The notes beneath the pieces are model-generated. The model was not told the origin of the DNA. It saw only the letters and a program-made list of their open reading frames with translations, and did not search any database. Position numbers and translations under genes: made by a program. Of a stretch of 62,211 bases of DNA, positions 49,942 to 60,360 are shown one piece after another. The stretch covers positions 63,374,363 through 63,436,573 of the forward strand of contig JBOZIK010000001.1 in NCBI GenBank assembly GCA_051453625.1. Direction: 5' to 3'. Position 1 is the first letter of the stretch, and each line of letters opens with the position of its first letter. The DNA comes from Welwitschia mirabilis. Lineage: Eukaryota > Gnetophyta > Gnetopsida > Welwitschiales.

Positions 49942-50410
49942 ATTAAGTAAGAAATTATAACTATTTCTTCATAAGTATGACCTATGTATAAAAGGTAGAA
50001 ATGTACCTCATAATCCCTAGCCAATAGTAAAAATATGATCTAGTTGAGGTGTAAAATAAAATAATTTCATAGAAATCCTTGATAGATATAGCTTCATCAC
50101 CTAATAGCCTTAGAAAAAATATCTTAAGAATAAAGAATCCTGACTAGTCAATCAAGCCAAACAACTCTTCTTTACATTGGTAGTTTGTGATTGGAGTGAG
50201 AAATTTTTTTGAATTAATAAGGATAANNNNNNNNNNNNNNNNNNNNNNNNNNNNNNNNNNNNNNNNNNNNNNNNNNNNNNNNNNNNNNNNNNNNNNNNNN
50301 NNNNNNNNNNNNNNNNNNNNTATAAAACATTATTCTATTTTTATGTACTTGTATTAAATAAGCATGTGTACATTCCAATTTTGGAAGCTAACATGCTCTA
50401 GCATTATACC
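49942..50410 (+). repeat. Direct repeat, right copy (possible LTR)
   Basis: Aligns to 46685-47090. Left border is ATTAAGTAAGAAATT, immediately after the LINE end. A 94-N gap (50227-50320) interrupts it; the left copy has about 60-80 bp there. Confidence 0.6.
50227..50320. other. 94-N gap
   Basis: Unresolved bases inside the right direct repeat. Comparison with the left copy suggests the true length is similar to or slightly less than the N run. Confidence 0.8.
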
Positions 50411-50566
50411 TTTCTAATGCTCTTGTAATTTACTATGTAAATTATGAATTAAATATTTCTATATTTTGATTAATAATTTGAAGACTTCTTATTCCATGAT
50501 AAATAATATCCATCTAGAAGGGAAAAGCCCTCATTATCTAAAGAATTAAAGTTTATCTTAAAAAAC

Positions 50567-50597
<31 letters not shown>

Positions 50598-51689
50598 ATT
50601 TCATGGTTTACTAAAAATAAAGTGTAGCATGTTATCTCATAAAGGATCTTAGTATGGATTTTGTACATATTGGATATAATTACATCAATCCTTACTTTGC
50701 TAATGTAATTGTTGCTATTATACTAGTAGGTAAGAACTTATAAATGAGATTGTTTTGATATTGGAATTGAACTAAATCATTATAGAACTTTGAAAGACCA
50801 ACTACAAGAACATTATATTCTCTCAAAGCATAAAAATCAAATATCTATTAAGTCAAATTTTTTGACATTATGCTTAATTAAATTAAATCTAAATAGAGGA
50901 ATCATCTTATAGACATGAATGTAATAATATTATAGCCTAAGGGAATGGTAACACACTAAAGCATCACTGATGCATTTAATTAAAAGACTCTAGAAAAATA
51001 CAAATCCTTACTCTTGATCCTAATCATATATCCTTGATCACTTTAAAATAATTTTGAAAACTAGGTATTTAATTAATCTCAATAAACTTTTCTAATAATT
51101 TATTTGGATTTGTTTTAGCTTTAATTTATGATAATCATTAAAAACAAGGAAGGAAAGTAAATGAAGTCTTAATGAAATAATTATATTAAAGATAAATGTA
51201 AAGGTAGTTTTAGCTTTATAAAATGATCCCTAAAATTACCATACTAATCACCCTAAACCTTGTACGTAAAAGAGTAATAACCATTTGCTCCTATTATTTC
51301 TAATCTGAATTCTTTAACTCTAGTTCAAAATTTATCTTTATTTAAGGAACAACTATTCTAACAATTTCAATAATGCAAAAATAGACTCAAAGAAAACCTA
51401 AAAAAGAAAAAAATATTTTATGTGTAATGATGTTTTTGAATCCATCATCCAAAAATAGAAAATGTATGAACCATTTTTACACATGAAATTAAGAGACAAA
51501 GCTATTTCCAATAAAATGGTATACATGAAGTTGTTGTTCAGAAACTTGCCTATTTCAATAGGCATAAAATAATACTACATATGTAAATAGCATGGATGTT
51601 GATTGAATGGCATGAATGCACTATTAAAGTATCTATTTATACAAGGAGAATAGAAAGGCCATTCTTGTAGTAGAAAGAGCTAGTGCCTC
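50411..51689. other. No gene seen; (AT)n at 50567-50590
   Basis: AT-rich DNA between the direct repeat and the copia element, with a pure AT dinucleotide run of 24 bp. No frame or known motif recognised. Confidence 0.55.
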
Positions 51690-51981
51690 TATTAAAAAAT
51701 ATATTAACCTATAATAACTAATAAATAAAAGATGAAAAAAATTGGAAGAATTACTTGAACTATGAAAATAACTTCTTAGTTACTTCCTTTTCATCACATA
51801 TACATTAATACATATGTGATAAATCAATACAACTCTCCAAATCACTAAGGAAATGATTGGTAATTATAATCATAACAACTCATAGTTACATGTCATAAAA
51901 CTAACTCATCACATCAATTCTAATAATTTTTCATTTTTGTATGATAGACTTATAACAAATAATAAACTATGAAAATTAACT
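51690..51981 (-). repeat. 3' LTR of the copia element
   Basis: Aligned to 56180-56462 through AGAATTACTTGAACTATG, AACTTCTTAGTTACTTCC and CATCACATCAATTCTAATAA. The polypurine tract that should precede it on the minus strand is not recognisable. Confidence 0.75.
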
Positions 51982-52129
51982 TTATAAATTAATGTATTAA
52001 ATTTTGTTCATTAAAATTGCTTTCCAAACTTTAATATTGGTATTTCTTACATTTCTATGTGTTCAAAAATTTTTGCCTTCATTATGTTTATAAAGACATT
52101 AGTAAGTATTAGAATAATTATTTAAAATA

Positions 52130-53150
52130 GGCATTATTACTTTGAGATCCATAAAATTTGGGATGTGGATCGAAAATTTTAGGGTTAGTTAATACTTCAT
52201 ATGGAAATTTATTTTGCATAAATTCATTTAAACTTAATAAAATATTTGAGCTATTTGAAATGCATATCTTACAAGCTTTATGAGATGTCACTTGACTCTC
52301 AATTCAAGCCTCTTTACACTAAAAGAAGATGATCTAGATTTCATTAGTAAGAGCATCATTTAAATAATAATATATCAATGTTAATGAATTATTTAGGATC
52401 AAAAAAATATTAACCCTACATTTTACCAACTAAACTAGCCAATAATGATCAAAAGGGACTAGTGGATTGTTACTGGGCCTAGGGTACTCATTAAATGTGA
52501 GTGGAACTATCATATGGATAAATGGTTTGTCAACATAAGTGTGACTTCTTTGTTATCAATTAGATTTTGGATAAAACAGAATTTACTATTAATATTTTTA
52601 TTTTACCATGAAATACAACATTCTTTTCTAGTTATATTATAGAATTATTACATAGAATGTTTTAGTTTCTTTCATTTGTAACTCTTATAATCCATTATGC
52701 ATTCCTATTAACCCTAATGCATGACAACTTGTTAACAATGATATAATGTATTTTTATTTGTTTGATGCTTATTTGAAGACCATGAAATTGTACTTATATC
52801 AAAACTTAAAAACATATATAAATGTAATATTTCTATCATTAAATCTCCTGTAATTATTATTTATATATTATAACAACTTTGAATTCATTTTTTTATAGGA
52901 TAAATATTTAGTTAATAGTCTCTTCACATATATATCATGGTTTTTTTAATAAGTTCAAAATTTAGTAATTGAATATTTCCTATAAACCTACTTATAGACC
53001 TCACAACATATAGAATATCTAGCCTAGTATTTATTGAATACATTAAATTTCAATCATATTCTTCTATTATGTAGGATTCAATTCATCACTATTATCCTCT
53101 TTTAATAGCTTTATAACTAGAACAATTAGCATAGAGATAACATTACAATC
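52130..53150 (-). pseudogene. RNase H of the copia element
   Basis: Position and weak motifs (the RT end near 53100 and decayed fragments down to 52130) place RNase H here. No intact motif survives. Confidence 0.6.
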
Positions 53151-53860
53151 ATTCATGTTAAATATGTTTAGAAATTACCTAGATTAAGAAATAAAAATAC
53201 CATTCTTTTTTTAATATCAGTTTAATATGAATAAATTATCTCATCAAGTCAATATCTAATATATTAAACTCTTTCTTCATTGATTTAGAAAAATATCTAT
53301 CCATTCTTTCACTATTATCTATGTAAATTAAATTATTAACATAAATACATGTAATTACTATTCCTTGATTATTCTTTTTTACAAACTAATTACAACTTAA
53401 AGCACATTTTATAGAACCATTCTTCTCAAAATAAACTTCAATTTTTGAAAAATGAACCTTAAGTGCTTGCTTGTAGAGGAGAATATTTCACATATATTTG
53501 AAATATTTTCTAATTATACTTTTTATTAAGTACTAAAAGCATTTGAGCTTTACTCATTCTAGCTAAAGGTGTAAAAACTTCATTATAATCAATACTTATC
53601 TTCTATGTATAATCATTTAATACTAATTGCTCCCTCACCTTTAGGAAGATTTGTAAGTTTTTAAGTTTGATTTCTTTCTATGAAAGTATTTTTTTCTTTC
53701 ATATATTTTTTCCATTTTTCATGTTAAAGAGATTCATTAATAAGGTCTTCATCAATAAACATAGTCAAATATGATTTTTCCTCAAGCGAAACCTCTCTAT
53801 AATTTTTATAAATATTTGATAAGATTCTTTTTTCCCCTAATGAAAAGAAATAACTAAAGA
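53151..53860 (-). pseudogene. Reverse transcriptase of the copia element
   Basis: The minus strand reads VITCIYVNNLIYIDNSERMD, the copia YVDDLIYTG box with both catalytic Asp changed to Asn (53300-53370), followed by KSMKKEFNILDIDLMR and KNGIFIS, the standard order. Asp-to-Asn (GAT/C to AAT/C) is again a G-to-A change. It can no longer polymerise. Confidence 0.85.
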
Positions 53861-53949
53861 TACTTGATGTTAATATATTATTAGTGTTTATTTTAGCTTC
53901 TTCTACATCTTTAATTATAATATTTTGGTTATTAGAATCTACATACTAC

Positions 53950-54900
53950 TTTTATTTTCAATTCTTTTTAAAAGAGGTACCTCTTCTATGTATCACTTTC
54001 TTTGTTACTGGATTATATAATTTTTATGATTTTAGATTCTTACAATAGTCAATTAAGACACACTCTTTTGCTTGATTGTCCAACTTTTTCTCAAGGCATC
54101 CAATATATGTGTAAAAGCCATGCATCCAAAAATCCTCATATGTTCCATGTTGACCTTGTATTTTCTTCATGCTTTATAGTGAGTAATTGATTTAGGCTTC
54201 CTTGTAGGACATGTGCTCAAAACAAATGGTGCATAATAAATAGTTCTAACCCAAAATTATTTAGGTAATTTTTTTTCTTGTATCATACCATAATCCATTT
54301 CAAGTAATGTCCCTTTTTCTTTTTTCAATCAATAATACCATTTTGCTATGGAATATATCTAGCTGTTGGTTTTTCTTATTGTACCATTTTTATTATAAAA
54401 ATATAGAAATTCATTTAATAGATGTGTCCTTTCTCTAGTAGTTCTTAATGTCTTAATATAATAACTAGTCTCCTTCTTAATAGTAGTCTTGAACCCTGTA
54501 AATGTTTTAATTTATTAGATTTTTCTTTTGTTAGACACACCTAAAGATTCTTAATATAATCTTTAATGAAGTTAAAAATACTTCATTCCTAAAAATGAAT
54601 CTACATTAGGTGTTTCACAAAATATCTGAGTATTAGTTCAAGTGGCATAGATGCTTTTTGAGTTTTGCTTCTTAAATACAATTGTCTATGTTTCTTTCCA
54701 TTTACCCATGCTTTATAATTCTAATCTAGCCTTTGATCAAGGGTAAACTTAAAACATACTCTATCTATGCAAAATATTCAAAGTACTGAAAATCAAATTT
54801 TTCATTCTATAATGCCGTAATCATTCTTTTTTATCATAACATCAAAACCTTGATAAACATACTTGTTGATCTCAAGAAGGAATAATCTATTTTTAGTAAT
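53950..54900 (-). pseudogene. Integrase of the copia element
   Basis: The conserved post-core motif reads KVNMEHMRIFGCMAFTHI near 54090-54160 (family: HLRVFGCVAYAHV), then LRKSWTIKQKS and, after a shift, LYNPVTKKVIHRR, as in copia integrase C-termini. Catalytic-core fragments extend to about 54900. Confidence 0.85.
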
Positions 54901-55229
54901 AGAATTTTTGGCCACTAACTAATTTTTATTATTTGAAATAGTATACATATAACCTTTAAAAAATACTCCATAACTTCTAATTGTAACTGTGTAATAGTTA
55001 ATTGAATCTAGATCCATGTTAGGTACATAAAATATATTACTACTCAAAATTAATATTCTACCTTTTCTATTGATAATCAATTTTATTTCATTTTATAAGT
55101 TTAGATTCTATTTTTATAGATTCGTCCAACCTTTTCAAGCAATTCCTTTTTACTTATCATATGATTAGTACAACCACCATCCACATGCTAATAAGTTTAC
55201 TCATACTCTTTAGTTATTTAAATAATCAA

Positions 55230-56150
55230 TAAAAATTATTCTTTTTCTTTATAAACATAATTATATTCTCGTTTATTTTCATCAGCAAGCTTCTTTCTAT
55301 ATTAAAATGCATGGAAGCCAAATTTATGACAACAATGACATAGAATATGTGCTTTACCTCTTCTTCTTCCTCTAGTTTGAAAATAGCTATCCCTGTTTGA
55401 AAACTCAATTTGGCTGTAGTTCTCTTCTTGTTTGCCTCTTTTTGGCTTTCACCTCTTTCTCTTTGCTAAAATCTTCCTCACATTCTTGCAATTTCTTCTT
55501 CTTCCATAACCAAAACTTACTGAATTTTAAAATTCCATTGCAACAAATGCTTCAACAAAGGTACCTATTTTATTAATTATTTCTTTATGTGCCTATAAAT
55601 AACTCATGACTTCATCAATTAATAATATTATGAAATATTTTGACTATTCAATTGCAATAACAATAGCATCACACTTAAAAGGAACAAATCTTAAAATCTT
55701 CTTAGTTACATTTTGTGCATTAACTCTTATTCTTCTCTAATTCTATTAACAAGCTCCATGGAATAAGAAAAAAAATTTTACTTAAAAATTTCATAATTTG
55801 ACATTTTTAGTTTTTTAAAATTTCTTCTTGATCTTTGCAAATGTACTCACCTTACCTGTACCAAGAAAGTGATTTGCCAAAATATTACATATTGACTTTG
55901 AATTAGTTGTAGTTGCTACAACTAGCTGTAAAATCTCCTCCAATGCTTATATAATATTTTGTTTCAACTTCAATTCATTTTGTTCACCCTTTTGTAGGGT
56001 TTTAGAAATAGCAACATCTATTTGAATATATTGAAACTACACTAGCTCCCAAAGATCCTGCAATTCTAACAATATTTAGCTTTGAAAACTCCAATGATCA
56101 TGATTTCTACCAATTAATCTACGAACATGATTTTGAGACTTGAGATAAAT
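55230..56150 (-). pseudogene. Gag of the copia element
   Basis: A zinc knuckle is preserved near 55290-55390: TRGRRRGKAHILCHCCHKFG then FHAF, i.e. C-x2-C-x4-H with the last Cys lost, followed by RKKLADENKREYNY. The basic RGRRRGK stretch before the knuckle is typical. Upstream gag is fragmentary to about 56150. Confidence 0.8.
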
Positions 56151-56164
56151 TCAATGCCATTCTA

Positions 56165-56176
56165 GCTTTAATACCA
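56165..56176 (-). other. Primer-binding site of the copia element
   Basis: The plus strand is GCTTTAATACCA against GCTCTGATACCA, complement of the initiator-tRNA site. 10 of 12 match and both differences are transitions. Three bases separate it from the LTR border at 56180, as expected. Confidence 0.8.
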
Positions 56177-56179
56177 CTT

Positions 56180-56462
56180 TGTTAGCAAAATATCTTAATG
56201 TATAAGGACGAAAGAGTAAAACAAGAGAAAACATAGAGAAAGAATTACTTGAACTGTGAAAGTAACTTCTTGCTTACTTCTTTTACATAACAAATACATC
56301 AACATATACATAATAAACTGGTACAAAACTCCCAACCCTTGAGGGAATGACTGCTAATTAAACTTATGACAAATTATAATTACACTCTGTAAAACTAATT
56401 CATCGCATCAATTTTAATAAATCATCGTATGGACAATAATAAACATATAATTATGATAAACA
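56180..56462 (-). repeat. 5' LTR of the copia element
   Basis: 283 bp, plus-strand TGTTAG at 56180 to AAACA at 56462, so the minus-strand ends are TGTTTA and CTAACA. This LTR lies between the copia body and the 3' side of the dirigent gene, and any LTR transcript would run away from the gene. Confidence 0.75.
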
Positions 56463-56480
56463 ACTCTAAAAAATGACGTG

Positions 56481-56501
56481 TCTTTTTTCTTTTTTTTTTT
56501 T
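56481..56501 (-). other. Poly(A)-like tract downstream of the dirigent gene
   Basis: On the minus strand this is a near-pure A run (20 of 21 bases purine-free of C/T except one G interruption), about 34 bases beyond an AATAAA. It could be a retained retrocopy tail or a simple A/T run near the LTR border. Confidence 0.4.
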
Positions 56502-56534
56502 AACCAAACAACTTCAGAAAACGACATAGCAAAT

Positions 56535-56540
56535 TTTATT
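56535..56540 (-). terminator. Candidate polyadenylation signal of the dirigent gene
   Basis: AATAAA on the minus strand about 230 bp after the stop codon, a normal plant 3' UTR distance. It is the only clear canonical hexamer between the stop and the copia LTR that I noticed. Confidence 0.5.
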
Positions 56541-56769
56541 CTTTAACGGCCTCCCTGAGCCGTCGCTCAGTGAGATTGCAGAGAAACGGCGGCCTTTGAA
56601 TGCTAACTATTCCCATAACAACCACAACACAGAGAAAAGAAGAGTGTTTTGCAGATAAAGAAACGAACTTCTGGATACAACGGGATTCAGAAACATCACC
56701 AGGAGATGTAAACCACTAGCGAGAGGTGAGAACATTCCAGAGAAAACCGGAAAGGAACGCACAAAAGCC

Positions 56770-57309
56770 TTAGTGATGAAAGATAGTAACGTTGTATTCC
56801 ACCAAAGCATTGCCGGTGAAGCGGTCAAAAGACAGCGTATGGGCCTGAGTGTATCCACCGGCAAAGCGGAAGAGACCAGTGCCTCCAACAATCGGCATTT
56901 CTCGCTGTTTATCAAAGATGTAAGTGTTGCCTAACACAGACACTGTGCTTCCCTTGTACTTTCCGCTCGTAAACACGAACGTTGCTGCTATTAGCAGACG
57001 GGACTCCCGCCGACACGCAGAGCTGTATATTCCCTGTACGTATCCCACGGTTTTGGCATTGATATCTGCCTTGTCTGTAAGAGGATCGTCCATCACACTA
57101 ACGCTTCCGAACTTTGTGCGCGACCTTTTCGTCATTGCAGATTGCGCGACAGAAACGGCCGTCGCGTTCTTGCCAGCGACTATGTCATGGAGATAGAAAT
57201 GCAGACGGCTTACCTTCATCTTGCTCTGTAAATTCAGGATTTCCGAGGCCGTTTTGGCGTCTGAAAGCAGTCGGAAGAAGAACAACATTACCAGAACTAG
57301 CTTGGTCAT
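56770..57309 (-). CDS. Dirigent-family protein, intronless
   Basis: 179 residues, the usual length. Dirigent proteins are secreted disulphide-poor beta-barrels that steer phenoxy-radical coupling or related reactions in lignan, lignin and terpenoid-phenol metabolism, in the cell wall space. Residues 1-18 (MTKLVLVMLFFFRLLSDA) form a signal peptide, which is why the ATG at 57309 is chosen over the in-frame ATG at 57429. Family motifs follow in order: LHDIVAG (40-46), FGSVSVMDDPLT (67-78), VGYVQGIY (88-95, usually GRAQG), FVFTSGKYKGSTVSVLG (111-127), REMPIVGGTGLFRFAGGY (136-153), and VEYNV near the end. N-glycosylation sequons are at Asn48 and Asn173. Leu at 146, where DIR-a members with proven pinoresinol control have Asp, suggests a DIR-b/d-type protein of unknown substrate. 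Gly151 replaces the near-invariant Arg of the ARG/FARGY motif. The frame is clean, and base composition and CpG content contrast with all surrounding DNA. Substrate unknown. Confidence 0.93.
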   Translation of the reverse strand: MTKLVLVMLFFFRLLSDAKTASEILNLQSKMKVSRLHFYLHDIVAGKNATAVSVAQSAMTKRSRTKFGSVSVMDDPLTDKADINAKTVGYVQGIYSSACRRESRLLIAATFVFTSGKYKGSTVSVLGNTYIFDKQREMPIVGGTGLFRFAGGYTQAHTLSFDRFTGNALVEYNVTIFHH

Positions 57310-58140
57310 TTTTCTTCTTGCTCGGTCCTTTACCTTTTGAAAATCGGATTGTTTCAAAAGGAGAGGATTGGGTCTCCAACAATCAAAGCGAATGACGATC
57401 GGAGATTCAATCCTAAATTTGCAAAGCAAGAAACAAAAATTTCAGAAGAAACCGAAGTACTCAGGTTGTCAAGCTGCCAAAGAAAACTCTGAAAACGAAT
57501 GAAAGTTATGAGAAGTAAAACGGTAAAGAAGGACGCACCGTAGACACAATCTTGAAAGACAATCGAAATAAATCATCAAAGCATGCAATAAACTTCCGAA
57601 GCACCGTATTTTATTGTGAAAAGAATTTCCTCAACCTAAAGCTCTGTTCGCGTCATTTTCTGGACAAACTTGCAGAGCTGGCACCGGTTCGCTTGAAAAT
57701 TTTCGGTGAAAGTCATTAAGCGAAGAAAAGCAGTTTCTCGCGTCCATTAGAATTCTGGTGAGTAACAACAATATAGTTCACTAGTCATTATCCTTTCCGT
57801 TAGATCAGCCTCGGAAACTTTCTGTATCTCCCCATTTTCCAGCCAAATCCCCTGTTGTTTGTTCTTAATTAGAAGTACAAAGAGCTTCAATCAAGAGAGA
57901 ATTCATGAATCAGACATGGATAACTATGAAGAGCATCCCGTTCCGTGGGAGAGGCAAGGGGCCTTGTTTCCGAGCGGCTGAGAAATGTCTGCACCAGAAG
58001 CTGTACCTCACTGTACAACAGTGAACAGTATTTAAATAACAGATACAACATGGTTTGCAATCACGAAAACCACGATTCGCCGAACTCTCTGGGGATTAAC
58101 CAAGAGAAAGTTTGTGCGCCTTATCTGAACTACCGATGAT
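57310..58140 (-). promoter_or_regulatory. Presumed 5' UTR and promoter region of the dirigent gene
   Basis: This stretch keeps the moderate GC and frequent CpG of the gene. Just before the start codon the context is AGAAAAATGACC, good for a plant. An in-frame ATG 120 bp upstream (57429) could extend the protein by 40 residues but would bury the signal peptide. AATAAAATA on the minus strand at 57607-57615 is a weak TATA candidate, which would give a 5' UTR of about 270 bp. A plus-strand frame at 57945-58139 (64 codons) resembles no family I know and is left uncalled. Confidence 0.5.
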
Positions 58141-60120
58141 GCTACTAATCCTTCACATTGGTTTCTCCATCAACATACAAAGGTACTTTGTCCTGTGTTA
58201 TACGGGGGTGGGTACTGTTTAGTGTTAAATTGAGTGGAAGTATTATAACTTGAAACTTTAAATGACATATTTCTTGTTTAGGAGTATAACCAATAAATTC
58301 ACTCCATGACTTTTAATATGTCGATTAACTTATCTAAAGCTTTAAACCTATGTCCTCCTAAATATAATATAAGCGTGTTATCAGTTGGACTAACGTTCCA
58401 TTAGCAAAAATATCATATTGAGGGGATGTTAGATTCTAAAACCATCATTAAACATGAAAATATAAGGTTTAGTACAAAAAGAAAGAGTTATTAACTAATA
58501 CCTCATTGCTAGAGAAATATGAAAACATCAAATAGTCACCTCGCTATAGCTAAGGAAAATAAAACAACATACTTTTTAAGGGAAGAATCCCTTCATAAGA
58601 TGGATGGAAAAATTGTTAAGAATTTTCATTATCCACAAGGAAATAAAGTTTGAACCATTTTGTTTACTACTCTAGATGCTAGTGGATGACTACATCCAAG
58701 ATGGGATGCAAAAAGACTTGCTTAGTGAAAGTTCACTAAGAGGAATCCTAAATGTTGAACAAGGTCCATTGGACCAGTGTTCAAGAAGCTACATAAGGTA
58801 GTTGACTTCAAGATGAACCTTCTTTGCTTGAGTTTATATTTGAAATGTGACATGCCATAGAACATGATATTTTGCTTGGAAATCTAAAAAAGAAGAAAGC
58901 TTTGCATTCTAAAAAACAATTTTGCACTAAAATTATCAAAAATAATATAAATGCATAGTTACCTGTAATGCCAATTTAAGGCATTGGCCTTTGCTAACTT
59001 AGTTTTATTTTTCAAAAAGATAAAAAAAAAATTTCCTCTTAGTCATATGTAGAGGTAATTACCAGCCATGTCAAGTTTTGATGGAAATATTGTGTGTTAT
59101 GAATGTGAGCTTAAAAAACTTCCCATCCTTGCAAAGAGGGTGAAAAATTGAGTGCAATAGTATATTGTGAAGATGACTTTTGAAAGGATCCACTACCCTT
59201 GTTATGGATTAGGCCTTGAATCACATGAAGGATGAAGAGGGGCTTGCTTGTGCAAGGTGTTCTTGGGGTGTATGATCAATAAACAGATGGATGCAATGTA
59301 TGTATGAATTCATCTATTATTAAAGATAAAAGTCATAGCTAGACATTATAATGAGTACAACTACATGTACGATATAGTGGTAGAATAGGAAAAGAATCTA
59401 CCTAGGTTACTACTCATACCAAGATACTAGTTAAAGTGCTTATGTTTCAAGAGAACAAACATTTTGCAAAAGTTAGAAAAACTTTAAACCCATATACTTT
59501 CATTGCATTAGTTTTCCATTGTCCATCTAGACTCTAAAAAATAATTATATCTTCTTTGATTAAATTATAAACCCTTTTTAGCCTATAGGAAAAAACTAGT
59601 AGAGCATTTTTCCATTACAAACTTTATAGGACTGAGTTATTATCACTATCATTAATTATCATATCCTTCACAAAAGTGAATAACCAACTTTGAAATCTCT
59701 TAATGTTATGCATAGAATCATAGAGTAACTCAAATGGGTTCCATAAGAAAACTATACATGTTAAGGATACCAAACCTCTTTTCATCCCAAGAGCTACTAA
59801 TATAGGATTTAAAAATTCTTTTAGAACATTTCTAATTCAAATTTGCTAAGGAGAAATCCTTTAAAGCAAGTAACTAGCAATTTTTAATGGATTCCAATCA
59901 TTAAAATCATGAATAATTTTTCATGATAACTAATTACATTTAAGGATGCAGATACCTCTTCATACAAGTAAGTGAAACCAAATGATCCACTTTAAAGGAT
60001 CAAGTCCCTTTTAGAACTCTCTATTTTTAGGTTTAAATTCTTTTAGTCTAGCAAATAATAGATCATAAATAGAACTATGCTATGAGTAGGAATTTATGAT
60101 CCATTTAGCACATGCATATT
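58141..60120. other. Intergenic, no gene seen
   Basis: GC falls back to the AT-rich background after about 58250. No frame or element motif recognised on either strand; short unique-looking patches near 58680-58800 and 59160-59300 have slightly higher GC. Confidence 0.55.
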
Positions 60121-60360
60121 TGTAACACCCTAACTTTAATTATCCTAATTAATCATAATTTTTTAAAAAGCACTATGAACTAACATGCACAACAAAACCT
60201 AGTATCTAAGCCTATTTAGACTCTAATAATACATTATAAGATTTAAAATAATTAGACAACATATTACTACTTAACTATACATCCTTTGGTTTGCATATGA
60301 TAACGATGTCAACAATTGTATCCTATAGTTATTTCTAGCTTTGTCTTCATAACACAGAAT

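Larger units (their letters stand above)
51690..56462 (-). mobile_element. Ty1/copia retrotransposon, near full length, dead
   Basis: Minus-strand order: 5' LTR (56180-56462), primer site, gag with zinc knuckle, integrase, RT, RNase H, 3' LTR (51690-51981). Total about 4.8 kb, the normal size of a compact plant copia element. LTRs are about 285 bp and align along their length (AGAATTACTTGAACT in both). The flanks CCTCT (51686-51690) and ACTCT (56463-56467) could be a decayed 5 bp target duplication, which would put the left border at 51691. It stops about 300 bp beyond the dirigent stop codon. Confidence 0.85.

Noticed and set aside
46685-50410. Protein-coding host gene in the higher-GC stretch 47940-49940
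   Set aside because: The minus-strand motifs are those of a LINE RT end and zinc-binding domain, with many stops.
54002-54190. 62-codon plus-strand frame
   Set aside because: Antisense to the copia integrase motif read on the minus strand.
56607-57395. Overlapping frames at 56607-56915, 56924-57196, 57114-57395 and 57185-57382
   Set aside because: Antisense or shifted shadows of the dirigent gene, with no family motifs of their own.
57945-58139. 64-codon plus-strand frame upstream of the dirigent gene
   Set aside because: No recognisable domain, and it lies in the moderate-GC promoter region where chance frames are longer.
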